From contig NZ_CP016464.1 in assembly GCF_001713455.1 (NCBI RefSeq), positions 4,140,001 to 4,204,000 on the forward strand: a stretch of 64,000 bases of DNA. Direction: 5' to 3'. The position numbers and the translations under genes are program-made. Each line of letters starts with the position of its first letter. The first letter of the stretch is position 1. The notes beneath the pieces are model-generated. The model did not search any database and was not told where the DNA came from. It saw nothing but the letters and a program-made list of their open reading frames with translations. Of the stretch, positions 19,016 through 28,452 are shown piece by piece. Origin of the DNA: Bosea sp. RAC05 (GTDB taxonomy: Bacteria; Pseudomonadota; Alphaproteobacteria; Rhizobiales; Beijerinckiaceae).

Positions 19016-19744
19016 ATGGTCCAAGCCGTCGCTCACCAGGGATCGTCCTTGAACGATCGCGTCATGCGGGCGCTCGAGCGGGTCGACTATCGCCAGGCCC
19101 TGTCGCGCGAGGACCGGGAGCAGGTCTTCAACCTGCGCTACCGGGCCTATCTGCGCGAGGGTGCGATCGCCGCCAGTGAGGACGAGCGCTTCACCGACCC
19201 CGTCGACGACCAGCCCAACTGCCTGATCTTCGGCGTCTATGCCGATGACGAACTGGCGGGCGCGATCCGTCTCAGCGTCACCGTCCCCGGCCTGCCGCAG
19301 ATTCCGACCGCGCAGGTCTTCCCCGACACCGTGCTGCCCCAGATCGAGGCCGGGCGCGTGCTCGTGGACCCCACGCGCTTCGTCGCCGATGCGCGCTGGT
19401 CGCGGGAGCTGCCGGAACTCGCCTATCTCACCCTGCGCCTGCCCTGGCTCGCCATGGAGCAGTTCGAAGCGGACGTGATGCTCGCGGCGGTCCGGCCCGA
19501 GCACTACCCGTTCTACCGACGCCTCTGGGGCAACACCGTGGTCAGCCCGCCGCGGCTGTATCCCGGCCTTGCCAAGCCGGTCATGCTGTCGCAGCTCGAC
19601 TTTCCCAGGGCCGTCTCGCGCGTCGAAACGCTCTACCCCTTCTTCCGCGCCCGCGAGGACGAACGCGCGACGATTTTCGGCACGAATCCGCTGACCTGGC
19701 TGCCGGCGGCAGCGGCCAACCGGGCTCAGCCGATTCGGACCTGA
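19016..19744 (+). CDS. FeeM-like N-acyl amino acid synthase / autoinducer-synthase-fold acyltransferase
   Basis: This 242-residue protein has the GNAT-type fold of the FeeM and LuxI-like acyltransferases: EQVFNLRYRAYLREGAI near residues 38-50, DDELAGAIRLSVTVPGLP in the central strand, and a VDPTRFVADARWS block. Members use acyl-ACP to acylate an amino acid or a homoserine-like acceptor. The sequence resembles FeeM-domain proteins more than canonical LuxI, and no luxR gene is adjacent. It is preceded by a striking inverted repeat and lies between a c-di-GMP protein and a hybrid histidine kinase. The product could be a signal or a surfactant-like N-acyl amino acid. Confidence 0.75.
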   Translation: MVQAVAHQGSSLNDRVMRALERVDYRQALSREDREQVFNLRYRAYLREGAIAASEDERFTDPVDDQPNCLIFGVYADDELAGAIRLSVTVPGLPQIPTAQVFPDTVLPQIEAGRVLVDPTRFVADARWSRELPELAYLTLRLPWLAMEQFEADVMLAAVRPEHYPFYRRLWGNTVVSPPRLYPGLAKPVMLSQLDFPRAVSRVETLYPFFRAREDERATIFGTNPLTWLPAAAANRAQPIRT

Positions 19745-19902
19745 ACGCGGAAAGTCGCTTCCCGTTCCGCGCGCCGACGCGAAGGGCATCTGCAAAAAAC
19801 GGATTTCCCCCGCTTCCGTCGATGCTCTAGACCTTGAGCGCTTCGAGGCCGACTGGCGCGCGAAGTGCGTGCCTCAGTCGGCGCGACGAGCCTGACGAGC
19901 GG

Positions 19903-22900
19903 ATGTTCATGCCCGACCCAGCACCGGTCCCGCCGTTTCTCCAGGCCGAGGGCGAACTCGCAAGTCTGATCCATGCGTTCGACTGGTCTGCGACCAGCCT
20001 CGGCCCGATCGCGCAATGGCCCGCGGCGGTGACCTCGATCGTCGGCATGATTCTGCGCTCGCCCCTGCCGATCGTGACGCTCTGGGGCGAGCCCGGCCTG
20101 ATGATCTACAACGACGCCTATTCCGGTTTCGCCGGCGCGCGACACCCCGCCTTGCTGGGGTCGGAGGTCCGCAAGGGCTGGCCCGAGGTGGCGGATTTCA
20201 ACGACCATGTCGTCCGCACCGTCTTCGGCGAGGGCCGGACCCTGTCCTACAAGGATCAGGAACTGACCCTGAACCGCGGCGCGGGGCCGGCTCAGGTCTG
20301 GATGAACCTCGATTACTCTCCCATCCTCGACGAGGACGGCAGCCCGCTCGGCGTCGTCGCCATCGTGGTGGAGACCACCGAGAAGGTCCGCGCCGATCGG
20401 CAGCTGCGTGACGAGCGCCTTCGCCTCCAGCAGATGTACGAGCAGGCGCCCTCCTTCATGGCGATGCTGGAAGGGCCGGAGCATCGCTTCACCCTCGTCA
20501 ACGAGGCCTATCAGCAGCTGGTCAGCCATCGCGAGGTGCTCGGCCGGACGGTGGCCGAGGCTTTGCCCGATGCCGTGGCGCAGGGCTATCTGCGCATTCT
20601 CGACGAGGCCTTCGAAAGCGGACGGGCCTATCGCACGGCCGGCGCCCGCTTCGTCCTGCAGCCATCCGACGGCAGCGCGCCGCAGACCCGCTTCGTCGAC
20701 TTCGTCTTCCAGCCGATCACAGACGCTACCGGCGCCGTCACCGGCATCTTCGTCGACGGCATCGACGTGACCGAGCGCATCGTCGCACAGGAAGCGATCC
20801 GCACGAGCGAGGCGCAGTTCCGCGGCTTCGCCCAGGCGATGCCCAACCATGTCTGGACGGCCCCCGCCAACGGCCTGCTCGACTGGTTCAACGAGCGCGT
20901 CGCCGAATACAGCGGCCGCGAACCGCAGGAACTGCTCGGCGCGCGCTGGCTCGAGATCGTCCACCCCGACGATCGGGAGATGGCGATCGTGCAGTGGCAG
21001 GAGGCTCTCGCCTCGGGCGAGGCCTACCAGACCGAATTCCGCATCCGCAACGCAGCCGGCCAGGACCGCTGGCATCTCGTGCGGGCCGTGCCGATCCGCG
21101 CCGAATCCGGCGAGATCATTCGGTGGATCGGCACCAACACCGACATCCACGAGCAGAAGCTGGCGGAGGTCGAGACCGCGCGCGACCGCGACCGCCTCTG
21201 GACGCTGTCGCAGGAGCTGATGCTCGTTTGCGACTACGCGGGCGTCATCACGGCGGTGAACCCCTCGGCGGAACGGCTGCTGGGCTGGAGCGAGTGCGAC
21301 ATGGTGGGCCAGTCGCTCGCCACCTTCATCCACCCCGACGACCTCGCCCGGACCATTGCCGAGCTCGGCAGGCTGTCGCAGGGCGCGACCACGCTCGCCT
21401 TCGAGAACCGCTATCGCTCACGGACGGGCGACTATCGTCTGCTCGACTGGACGGCGGTTCCCGATGCGGGGCGCATCCATGCCATCGGCCGTGACATCAC
21501 CGAGGAACGGCGCGCCACGCGCGATCGCGACCGGATCTGGAACCTGTCGCCAGTGCTGAAGGTCGTCGCGACGCGGGATGGCATCATCGCGGCCGCCAAC
21601 CCGACCTTCAACAAGGTGCTCGGCTGGCTGCCGGAAGAGACCGTCGGGCGCAGCATCGTCGACTTCGTCGAACCGCCTGATCGCGAGGCCGCCTCGGCCC
21701 GGCTGGCGCGCGTCGCCAATGGCTCCTCGATCATGAGCTCGGAGAGCGTGCTCCTGACCCGGGACGGCGAACGGCGCCGCATTGCCTGGACCAGCATCCC
21801 CGATGGCGAAACGATCTATGCCTTCGGCCGCGACATCACCGCCGAGACCGAGGCCGCCGCCGCGCTCGCGAGCAGCGAGGCCGCGTTGCGGCAGGCCCAG
21901 AAGATGGAGGCGATCGGCCAGCTCACCGGCGGCGTGGCGCACGACTTCAACAACCTGCTGCAGGTCGTCAGCGGCAATCTGCAGCTCCTCGCGCGCGACC
22001 TCGCCGGCAATGACCAGGCGGAGCGCCGCATCCGCAACGCGATGGAGGGCGTCGCCCGCGGCTCGCGCCTCGCCTCCCAGCTGCTCGCCTTCGGCCGGCG
22101 CCAGCCGCTGGCCCCGAAGGTGCTCAACCTCGGCAAGCTCATCCGGGGCATGGACGAGATGCTCCGGCGTGCCCTGGGCGAAACCATCGAGATCGAAAGC
22201 GTGGTTGCGGGCGGCCTGTGGAACACCCTCGTCGATCCCGGCAATGTCGAGAACGCGCTGCTCAACCTCGCCATCAACGCCCGCGATGCGATGAACGGCA
22301 GCGGCAGGCTGACGATCGAGGCCGGCAATGCGGTCCTCGACAGCGCCTACGCCCGCGCCCATCCCGATGTCACCCCGGGGCGCTACGTCATGCTGGCCGT
22401 CACTGATACCGGCGTCGGCATCCCGCACGAGATCGTCGACAAGGTCTTCGACCCCTTCTTCAGCACCAAGCCCGAAGGCAAGGGCACCGGTCTCGGCCTC
22501 TCCATGGTCTATGGCTTCGTCAAGCAGTCCGGCGGCCATGTGAAGATCTACAGCGAGCCCGGCGAGGGCACGACGATCCGCCTCTATCTCCCGCGCTCGG
22601 CCGAGGCGGAGGACGACATCGCCCCCTACGACACCGGGCCCGTGACCGGCGGCGCCGAAACCATCCTCGTCGTCGAGGATGACCGCGGCGTTCGCGAGAC
22701 GGTGATCGAGACGCTGTCGGATCTGGGCTACCGCGTTTTGCAGGCACCCGACGCGACGTCGGCGCTCGCCATCGTCGAGAGCGGCATCCCGATCGATCTG
22801 CTCTTCACCGATGTGGTGATGCCGGGCCCGATGAAGAGCACGGAGCTGGCGCGCCGGGCGGTGGAGCGGCTTCCCCACATCAGGGTCCTGTTCACCTCCG

Positions 22901-23445
22901 GCTACACCGAGAACTCGATCGTCCACGAGGGGCGGCTGGACGAGGGCGTCGAGCTGTTGAGCAAGCCCTATTCGCTCGAGCAGCTGGCCCGGAAGGTGCG
23001 CCACCAGTTTGCCAATGCCGCGCAGCGCCAACAGGCGCTCGCGGCCCCGCCCCCGACGCAGCCCGCCATGGCTCCGGAGCGCAAGCTGACGGTCCTGCTC
23101 TGCGAGGATGATGCGCTCATCGCCATGGCCACCGTCGACATGATCGAGGATCTCGGCCACGCGGTCATCGAGACGGGCACGGCGCGCGATGCGCTCACCA
23201 TGCTGGAGAAGGGCGACATCGACCTGCTGCTGACCGATGTCGGCCTGCCCGACATGCCGGGCACGGACCTCGTCGCGAAGGCGCGCGAAACGCGCCCGGC
23301 ATTGCCGGTGATCTACGCCACCGGGCACTCGCGGGTCGAAGGGGCGGAGACCAACGACCGCACGGCGCTGGTGGTGAAGCCCTACCAGTCCTGGGACATC
23401 GCAGCCGCCATCGCCAAGGTCGTCGCAGCGCAGACCAGCGGCTGA
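19903..23445 (+). CDS. Multi-PAS hybrid sensor histidine kinase with two receiver domains
   Basis: About 1,180 residues with no membrane segment. The N-terminal half carries at least four or five PAS-type repeats (for example [18 protein letters not shown] and the repeated [14 protein letters not shown] ends). A HisKA domain follows with phospho-acceptor His680 in [12 protein letters not shown], and a HATPase domain with [24 protein letters not shown]. Two response-receiver domains complete it, with phospho-acceptor aspartates at about 970 and 1112. Cytoplasmic location is inferred. The ORF could start at a TTG (19834), but the ATG at 19903 (or 19909) fits better. No separate output regulator is adjacent. 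Confidence 0.92.
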   Translation: MFMPDPAPVPPFLQAEGELASLIHAFDWSATSLGPIAQWPAAVTSIVGMILRSPLPIVTLWGEPGLMIYNDAYSGFAGARHPALLGSEVRKGWPEVADFNDHVVRTVFGEGRTLSYKDQELTLNRGAGPAQVWMNLDYSPILDEDGSPLGVVAIVVETTEKVRADRQLRDERLRLQQMYEQAPSFMAMLEGPEHRFTLVNEAYQQLVSHREVLGRTVAEALPDAVAQGYLRILDEAFESGRAYRTAGARFVLQPSDGSAPQTRFVDFVFQPITDATGAVTGIFVDGIDVTERIVAQEAIRTSEAQFRGFAQAMPNHVWTAPANGLLDWFNERVAEYSGREPQELLGARWLEIVHPDDREMAIVQWQEALASGEAYQTEFRIRNAAGQDRWHLVRAVPIRAESGEIIRWIGTNTDIHEQKLAEVETARDRDRLWTLSQELMLVCDYAGVITAVNPSAERLLGWSECDMVGQSLATFIHPDDLARTIAELGRLSQGATTLAFENRYRSRTGDYRLLDWTAVPDAGRIHAIGRDITEERRATRDRDRIWNLSPVLKVVATRDGIIAAANPTFNKVLGWLPEETVGRSIVDFVEPPDREAASARLARVANGSSIMSSESVLLTRDGERRRIAWTSIPDGETIYAFGRDITAETEAAAALASSEAALRQAQKMEAIGQLTGGVAHDFNNLLQVVSGNLQLLARDLAGNDQAERRIRNAMEGVARGSRLASQLLAFGRRQPLAPKVLNLGKLIRGMDEMLRRALGETIEIESVVAGGLWNTLVDPGNVENALLNLAINARDAMNGSGRLTIEAGNAVLDSAYARAHPDVTPGRYVMLAVTDTGVGIPHEIVDKVFDPFFSTKPEGKGTGLGLSMVYGFVKQSGGHVKIYSEPGEGTTIRLYLPRSAEAEDDIAPYDTGPVTGGAETILVVEDDRGVRETVIETLSDLGYRVLQAPDATSALAIVESGIPIDLLFTDVVMPGPMKSTELARRAVERLPHIRVLFTSGYTENSIVHEGRLDEGVELLSKPYSLEQLARKVRHQFANAAQRQQALAAPPPTQPAMAPERKLTVLLCEDDALIAMATVDMIEDLGHAVIETGTARDALTMLEKGDIDLLLTDVGLPDMPGTDLVAKARETRPALPVIYATGHSRVEGAETNDRTALVVKPYQSWDIAAAIAKVVAAQTSG

Positions 23446-23476
23446 GGCCCTGGCCGGCGCCGGCGCAACCTGACCC

Positions 23477-24730
23477 TCAGGCCGTGGCCGCGTCGCCCGG
23501 CCCGTCCTTGAGCGTGATCGCGAACAGGCCGACATCGGTCGCCGCGCTGCGGAACCCGCCCTCGCAGTAGCAGAGGTAGAACTCCCAGAGTCGGCGGAAC
23601 GGCTCGTCGAACCCCAGCGGCCCGATCGACTGCCACCGGATCAGGAAGCGTCGGCGCCACTCCTGCAGCGTCAGCGCATAGCTCTCGCCGAAGCTGAACC
23701 GATCGGCGAGGTTCAGCCCGGCGGCGGCGATCTGCTCGCGCATGGCGGTCGGCGACGGCAGCAGCCCGCCGGGGAAGATGTAATGCTGGATGAAGTCCGC
23801 CCCGCTGGCATAGGAGGCGAAGCGGCTGTCCTCGATGGTGATCGCCTGCAGCACAATCCGCCCGTCGGGCTTCAGGCAGTTGCGCAGCGTCGCGAAATAG
23901 CTCGGCCAGAATTCGCGGCCAACGGCCTCGATCATCTCGATCGAGACGATGCGGTCGAACTGACCGGTCGTGTCGCGGTAGTCCTGCAGCCTTAGATCGA
24001 CCCGCTCGGACAGGCCCGCAGCCGCGATCCGCTGCTGCGCATAGGCGAGCTGCGAGGGTGACAGCGTGATCCCCGTGACATGGCAGCCTTCGCGCGCCAG
24101 CCGCTCGGCCAGCGCGCCCCAGCCGCAGCCGATTTCCAGCACGCGCTCGCCGCCCTTGAGCTGCAGCCGCTCGACGATGAGGTCGAGCTTGGCGGCCTGC
24201 GCCTCCTCCAGCGTCTGGCCGGGCTGGGTGTAGAGCGCCGAGGAATAGGTCATGCTCTCGTCGAGCCACTGCGCATAGAAGGCATTGCCCAGGTCGTAAT
24301 GCGCCGTGATGTTGCGCTTGCTGCCGCGGCGCGTGTTGGCGCGGCCGAGATGCAGCATCCGCGTCATGACCCGCGCGGGCCAGCTTCCCGAGATCATCGC
24401 CCGCAGCGTATGGTCGTTCACCGCCGCGAGCTCGATCACCGCCGTCATGTCGGGGCTGCTGAAATCGCCGTCGCAATAGGCACGCGCAAAGCCGATGTCG
24501 CTCTGCAGCACGAGCCGGCGGATCGCCCGCCAGCGCTTCAGCACGATCACGGCCTCGGGCCCGGGCTCGGGCGCCTGCTGCACCAGAACGGAGCCGTCGG
24601 GCGTCACCACCGTCAGCCGGCCCCGCGCCAGACGCGCCATCAGCTTCGCCAGGAAGGCGCGAGACAGCCCGAGGCTCCAGTCGCGGCTCGGCCGGTCGAG
24701 GGTGTGCTGATGCGTCTCTCTTGTCGTCAT
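23477..24730 (-). CDS. Cyclopropane-fatty-acid-synthase-family SAM methyltransferase (copy 1)
   Basis: A 417-residue enzyme that transfers a methyl(ene) group from S-adenosylmethionine to the double bond of phospholipid acyl chains. It has the N-terminal lipid-binding half of CFA synthases, NITAHYDLGNAFYAQWLDESMTYSSALY, the SAM motif RVLEIGCGWGALAERLA, IVSIEMIEAVGREFWPSYF, and FIQHYIFPGGLLPS. Start at ATG 24730 (MTTRETHQHT); the longer frame upstream lacks conservation. It is divergent from the DUF2177 gene and close to a second CFA-type gene. It may make cyclopropane or methylated/furan fatty acids, which help under oxidative stress. Confidence 0.92.
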   Translation of the reverse strand: MTTRETHQHTLDRPSRDWSLGLSRAFLAKLMARLARGRLTVVTPDGSVLVQQAPEPGPEAVIVLKRWRAIRRLVLQSDIGFARAYCDGDFSSPDMTAVIELAAVNDHTLRAMISGSWPARVMTRMLHLGRANTRRGSKRNITAHYDLGNAFYAQWLDESMTYSSALYTQPGQTLEEAQAAKLDLIVERLQLKGGERVLEIGCGWGALAERLAREGCHVTGITLSPSQLAYAQQRIAAAGLSERVDLRLQDYRDTTGQFDRIVSIEMIEAVGREFWPSYFATLRNCLKPDGRIVLQAITIEDSRFASYASGADFIQHYIFPGGLLPSPTAMREQIAAAGLNLADRFSFGESYALTLQEWRRRFLIRWQSIGPLGFDEPFRRLWEFYLCYCEGGFRSAATDVGLFAITLKDGPGDAATA

Positions 24731-24896
24731 GGCTCTCCGACCGACCCTTCTGGAACGCTGGCCCTGTCTCGGCGTTGGTCGCAGGCGCAACATCGCCGCG
24801 CCCCCACCACCGTTCGGGGTTTTCCTTTCCATACGCTGCAGGCAAGCAAACAGATTTGCCGCGGCATCGTCCAGTGAGGCCCATCGCAAGCCCGTG

Positions 24897-24926
24897 CGAT
24901 CCGTCGCCGGGCCGTCGTCGTAAGGC
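24897..24926 (+). promoter_or_regulatory. Putative RpoE/ECF11-type promoter of the DUF2177 gene
   Basis: CGATCC (24897-24902), then exactly 18 bases, then TAAGGC (24921-24926), ending 23 bases before the DUF2177 ATG. It matches the arrangement found before the local sigma gene (TGATCC, 18 bases, TAAAGC) and resembles the TGATC/TAAG-type boxes recognised by the singlet-oxygen sigma factor of Rhodobacter sphaeroides. This makes the gene a likely target of the RpoE at 27825-28367. Confidence 0.6.
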
Positions 24927-24949
24927 TTCGTCGTCAGCCGGAGACCGTC

Positions 24950-25363
24950 ATGACTTTCATCGCTGGTTATCTCGTCTTCCTGCTCGTTTTCGGCGTCATC
25001 GACGCGATCTGGCTGTCAGTCATGGCCGGCCGTCTCTACCGGCCGACCCTGGGCGATGCGCTGCTCGACGGGATCCGATGGGCACCGGCGCTGCTGTTTT
25101 ATTTCGCCTTCCCGGCTGGGCTCATCCATTTCGCCCTCATGCCCGCGTTGCAGGCCGGTTCGGCGATGGCGGCCTTCGTCAATGGCGGCCTGCTCGGCCT
25201 GCTCGCCTATGGCACCTATGATCTGACGAACTACGCCACCCTGCGCCGCTGGACGCTGACGATCACGATCGCCGATCTGGTCTACGGAACGGTGGTTTCG
25301 GCTCTGTCGACGCTCGCTGCCTATGCCGGCGTCCTGACGATGCGGGGCTGGGGCTGGCTCTAG
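24950..25363 (+). CDS. DUF2177 family integral membrane protein
   Basis: A 137-residue protein with four hydrophobic segments. It starts TFIAGYLVFLLVFGVIDAIWLSVMAGRLYRPTLGDAL and contains LAYGTYDLTNYATLRRWTLTITIADLVYGT, both hallmarks of DUF2177. Function is unknown. The family often sits beside CFA-type methyltransferases, DUF1295 and DUF1365 genes, as it does here, which implies a role in modifying membrane lipids or in the response to photo-oxidative stress. A sigma-like promoter precedes it. Its stop overlaps the convergent methyltransferase gene by 4 bases. Confidence 0.9.
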   Translation: MTFIAGYLVFLLVFGVIDAIWLSVMAGRLYRPTLGDALLDGIRWAPALLFYFAFPAGLIHFALMPALQAGSAMAAFVNGGLLGLLAYGTYDLTNYATLRRWTLTITIADLVYGTVVSALSTLAAYAGVLTMRGWGWL

Positions 25364-26385
25364 GCCGGCCGCAGCCGATAATGGCCGACGCCCCAGGATT
25401 CGCCGGCGGCGGAGCCGAACAGCCCGCTCGTCGCGAGGAAGAAGAGGCGCCAACGGCGACGCCAGAGCGCGGCATCCGGGCCGTAAACCTCGGCGAGGAT
25501 CGGGTCGATCACCGCCAAATTGCGGTCGAAATTGGTCAGCCAGTCCTCGGCGGTGCGGCGGTAATGCTCCCCGCTCCAGTGCCATTCCTGCTCGACGGCG
25601 AACAGCCCGGGAAAGCCATGGACGAGCGTGCGGCTCGGCATCAGACCGCCGGTGAAGAAATGCTGGGCGATCCAGTCCGACTTGTCGTCGACGTCGAAGC
25701 GATAGCACGCCGTGCGATGCGTGAAGACGTGCAGGAAGAGCCGTCCCTCCGGCTTCAGCCAGCCCCGGGCGCGTGACAGGAGCTCCGTCCAGTTGGCCAT
25801 GTGCTCGAACATCTCGACCGAGACAATCCGGTCGAACCCGCCCTCGCAGGCGAAGCTGTTCATGTCGGCGGTGACGATCCGCAGATTGCTCAGCCCGCGC
25901 GCCGCGATCTCGCCCTCGATGAAGGCCCGCTGCGAGGCCGAGTTCGAGACCGAGACGATCTCGGCCCGCGGCAGCCGCTCGGCCATGAACAGGGAGAGCG
26001 AGCCCCAGCCGCAGCCCAGTTCGAGAATGCGCTGCCCGTCCTCTAGATCGGCATGCGCGAGCGTGAGCTCGAGTGCCTTGACCTCGGCCTCGTCGAGCGT
26101 GGTCTGCGCCGTTTCGTAATAGCAGGACGAGTACTTGCGCCGGGCGCCGAGCACCGCCTGAAAAAAGGCGGCTGGGACCTCGTAGTGCTGCTGGTTGGCG
26201 GCGTCGGCGTGCTGGGCGATCGGAAAATCCGCCATCTCGCGGACGAAGGCGCTGTCCGGCTGGACGTCGGCTTGCCGCAGCCGGCGATCCGTCCGGCCGA
26301 CCAGCGTCGCGATGCCGGCACGGGTGACGAAATCGGGCAGAGGCAGCCGCTCGCCCCAGTCTCCGAGGTTCTGCAGGACACCCAT
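25360..26385 (-). CDS. Cyclopropane-fatty-acid-synthase-family SAM methyltransferase (copy 2)
   Basis: A 341-residue methyltransferase, shorter than copy 1 and with a different N-terminal part, so the two are not recent duplicates. Motifs: NQQHYEVPAAFFQAVLGARRKYSSCYYE, the SAM site RILELGCGWGSLSLFMAERLP and IVSVEMFEHMANW. The ATG at 26385 (MGVLQNLGDWGERLPLP) is preferred. It starts 4 bases after the DUF1295 gene and closes the rpoE-chrR-DUF1295-methyltransferase operon. Related RpoE-controlled enzymes in Rhodobacter act in furan fatty acid synthesis, which is one possible role here. Confidence 0.9.
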   Translation of the reverse strand: MGVLQNLGDWGERLPLPDFVTRAGIATLVGRTDRRLRQADVQPDSAFVREMADFPIAQHADAANQQHYEVPAAFFQAVLGARRKYSSCYYETAQTTLDEAEVKALELTLAHADLEDGQRILELGCGWGSLSLFMAERLPRAEIVSVSNSASQRAFIEGEIAARGLSNLRIVTADMNSFACEGGFDRIVSVEMFEHMANWTELLSRARGWLKPEGRLFLHVFTHRTACYRFDVDDKSDWIAQHFFTGGLMPSRTLVHGFPGLFAVEQEWHWSGEHYRRTAEDWLTNFDRNLAVIDPILAEVYGPDAALWRRRWRLFFLATSGLFGSAAGESWGVGHYRLRPA

Positions 26386-26389
26386 GACG

Positions 26390-27202
26390 TCAGGCCTCTT
26401 TGGCGGCGGGCGGCCATGGCAGCAGCGCGCTCGTCCGGCGCTGATAGGCGCGGTAGGCCTCGCCATGCTTGGCGACCATGTGCTCCTCCAGCGGCGGAAT
26501 GCCGGAGATCCTGGTGAGCAGCAGCGTCATCGCCAGCGGCGCCAGCACGGCCACGAAGCCGTAGGCATAACCGGAGAGCGCAATCGCGATGACGGGATAG
26601 GCGGCCCACAACACGCATTCGAAGAAGTAGTTCGGGTGCCGCGACCAGGCCCACAGACCCGTATCGCAGATCCGGCCCTTGTTGGCCGGATTGCCCGCGA
26701 AGGCGCGTAGCTGGCGGTCGGCCACGGCCCCGCCACCGACGCCGATGGCGAAGATCAGCACGCCGATCAGGTCCTGCAGCCCGAGCCCAGGAGCCGGGTT
26801 GTGCGCCGCCAGCACGATGGCGATGGCGAGCGGCGAACTGGCCAGGGCCTGCATCATCATGAAGCGGAACATCTGGCGGTCCTTGTCGGCCCCCCAGTCG
26901 CGCTTCAGCTTGGCGTAGCGCGGATCGTCCGAGATGCCACGCGTGCGGGAGGCGACATGCAGCCCGAGCCGCAGCGCCCAGGCTGCGGCAAGCGCTGCGA
27001 CCAGCAGGCGCCGCGACATCGGCCCGTCCCCGAACGGCAGCAGCGCGGCGACCACGCCGGTCGTCCCGAGGCCGAAGGTCCAGACCGCGTCGATCCAGCC
27101 GGAATTGCCGGTGCGCCGCTCGACCAGCCAGGCGATCGTCATGGCGGCGGCCATGAGGGCCGCGACGGTCGCCAGCGCCAGGCCGAAGGAGGCGAGTGTC
27201 AC
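26390..27202 (-). CDS. DUF1295 family membrane protein (ICMT/steroid reductase-like)
   Basis: A 270-residue integral membrane protein with about six hydrophobic segments. The C-terminal half shows the DUF1295/isoprenylcysteine-methyltransferase-like motif GLWAWSRHPNYFFECVLWAAYPVIA and ends EEHMVAKHGEAYRAYQRRTSALLPW. I take the GTG at 27202, which overlaps the chrR stop as GTGA; the longer frame upstream lies inside chrR and is not conserved. It is the third gene of the rpoE operon. The reaction is unknown; relatives act on lipids or prenylated substrates. Confidence 0.87.
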   Translation of the reverse strand: MTLASFGLALATVAALMAAAMTIAWLVERRTGNSGWIDAVWTFGLGTTGVVAALLPFGDGPMSRRLLVAALAAAWALRLGLHVASRTRGISDDPRYAKLKRDWGADKDRQMFRFMMMQALASSPLAIAIVLAAHNPAPGLGLQDLIGVLIFAIGVGGGAVADRQLRAFAGNPANKGRICDTGLWAWSRHPNYFFECVLWAAYPVIAIALSGYAYGFVAVLAPLAMTLLLTRISGIPPLEEHMVAKHGEAYRAYQRRTSALLPWPPAAKEA

Positions 27203-27828
27203 AGCCGCACCAGCGGTTGCAGCAGGCGCCCAAGCCAGCCGCGGAACTTCACCTCTCCTGTCAGGGCGACGATGCAGGTGCAGCCCTCGACCGGGTCGAC
27301 ATGCGGGTGATGCTCGTGGTTCTCGTTCGCCTCGTCGAAATCGCCGCGGCCGAACCGGCCATATTCGTGCTCGTAGGCGCCGGCGAGAATCGTCGTCCAC
27401 TCGTTGCCGGTATGGCGATGCTCGGGCAGCCAGGTCCCCGGCGCGGCGCGCAGCATGAAGACCCGCGCCTGTGCGCCGGGCACATGGACGCGGCGCATCG
27501 CCACGCCCCGGCCGATCGGATGCCAGCGGCCGAGATCATAGGGCTGAAGGATCCGCGGCAGGCCGATCTCGATCGGCCGGGCCGGAACCGATGCCCCCTC
27601 CGACTCGCGATCGAGCCTGGCCAGCGCATCCTCGGGCGAGGTCAGCATCGGCACGGCCTCGCCCTGGGCGAGCACGCCACCGCCGACGGCCTCGATCTCG
27701 CGGAGTGCCTTCGCCGAAGCCGCATTGATTTCCAGATGCGCGGCAACCACGAGCGACATGCCCTCATCGAGGCGCCCAGCGGCAAATCCGGCCAAGGTTT
27801 CGTCCGACGCAAGATGCCGGGCGTTCAT
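27199..27828 (-). CDS. chrR: ChrR-type anti-sigma factor with C-terminal cupin
   Basis: A 209-residue two-domain anti-sigma factor that should hold the RpoE-type sigma factor inactive. Residues 1-75 match the ChrR anti-sigma domain (SDETLAGFAAGRLDEGMSLVVAAHLEI). The C-terminal cupin keeps four likely metal ligands: His137 and His139 in PEHRHTGNEW, Glu143 and His176. In Rhodobacter ChrR the anti-sigma domain binds zinc through two His and two Cys; here His5 and His31 remain but the Cys35 and Cys38 positions are Asn35 and Ser38. Zinc binding by this domain is therefore doubtful. Its start overlaps the sigma stop by 4 bases. Confidence 0.92.
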   Translation of the reverse strand: MNARHLASDETLAGFAAGRLDEGMSLVVAAHLEINAASAKALREIEAVGGGVLAQGEAVPMLTSPEDALARLDRESEGASVPARPIEIGLPRILQPYDLGRWHPIGRGVAMRRVHVPGAQARVFMLRAAPGTWLPEHRHTGNEWTTILAGAYEHEYGRFGRGDFDEANENHEHHPHVDPVEGCTCIVALTGEVKFRGWLGRLLQPLVRL

Positions 27829-28367
27829 CGCAGATCCTCCAGATGCCGGCGCAGATGCGCCATCGCGAGCCGCAGTCGCGATTTCACCGTCCCGAGGGGG
27901 ATCGAAAGCCTTTGGGCGACATCCTGATGGCTGAACCCCTCGAGGAACGCGAGTTCCACGACCCGGTATTGCTCTTTGGACAACCCCTTGAGTGCCACAC
28001 GCACCCGGGAGTCCCGCTCCGACCCGGAGAGCACCGCATCGGGCTGCTCCGGACCCTCTTCTTCCTCCAGAATCTCATAGACCTGCGACAGCCGCGAGCG
28101 CTTCTCGCGGCGGGCATGGTCGATCCTGAGATTGCGCGCGATCGTCGCGATCCAGGTGCTGGCCCCGGCCTTGGCAGGGTCGAACAGGGCGGCCTTGCGC
28201 CACACCGTCATCAGCGTTTCCTGGGCCAGTTCCTCTGCCAGATCGGGTGGCGTGCCACCACGCATCAGCAGGCCCTTCACGCGCGGCGCGAAATGCTCGA
28301 ACAGCTGCGCGAAGGCGCGCCGGTCGGCAGATGACGCGATGGCCTGAACGAGAGCGTCTGCATCCAT
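27825..28367 (-). CDS. rpoE: ECF RNA polymerase sigma factor, RpoE/ECF11-like
   Basis: A group 4 sigma factor of about 180 residues. Region 2 reads RAFAQLFEHFAPRVKGLLMRGGTPPDLAEELAQETLMTVWRKA...STWIATIARNLRIDHARR, and region 4 carries the helix-turn-helix SHQDVAQRLSIPLGTVKSRLRLAMAHLRR. It pairs with the overlapping chrR gene. An in-frame ATG at 28448 lies at or upstream of the start point expected from the promoter-like boxes at 28453-28482. I therefore choose the ATG at 28367 (MDADALVQAI), which also gives the family's usual short N-terminus. Singlet oxygen or organic peroxide stress is the probable trigger, by analogy. Confidence 0.92.
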   Translation of the reverse strand: MDADALVQAIASSADRRAFAQLFEHFAPRVKGLLMRGGTPPDLAEELAQETLMTVWRKAALFDPAKAGASTWIATIARNLRIDHARREKRSRLSQVYEILEEEEGPEQPDAVLSGSERDSRVRVALKGLSKEQYRVVELAFLEGFSHQDVAQRLSIPLGTVKSRLRLAMAHLRRHLEDLR

Positions 28368-28452
28368 GGGAACGCTGGTCGAACCTCTCCGCACCCCGGC
28401 CGGAGCCGGAGGTCGTGTCGTGCTGGCTGTCTCGGACGTTGCGAACATGACC

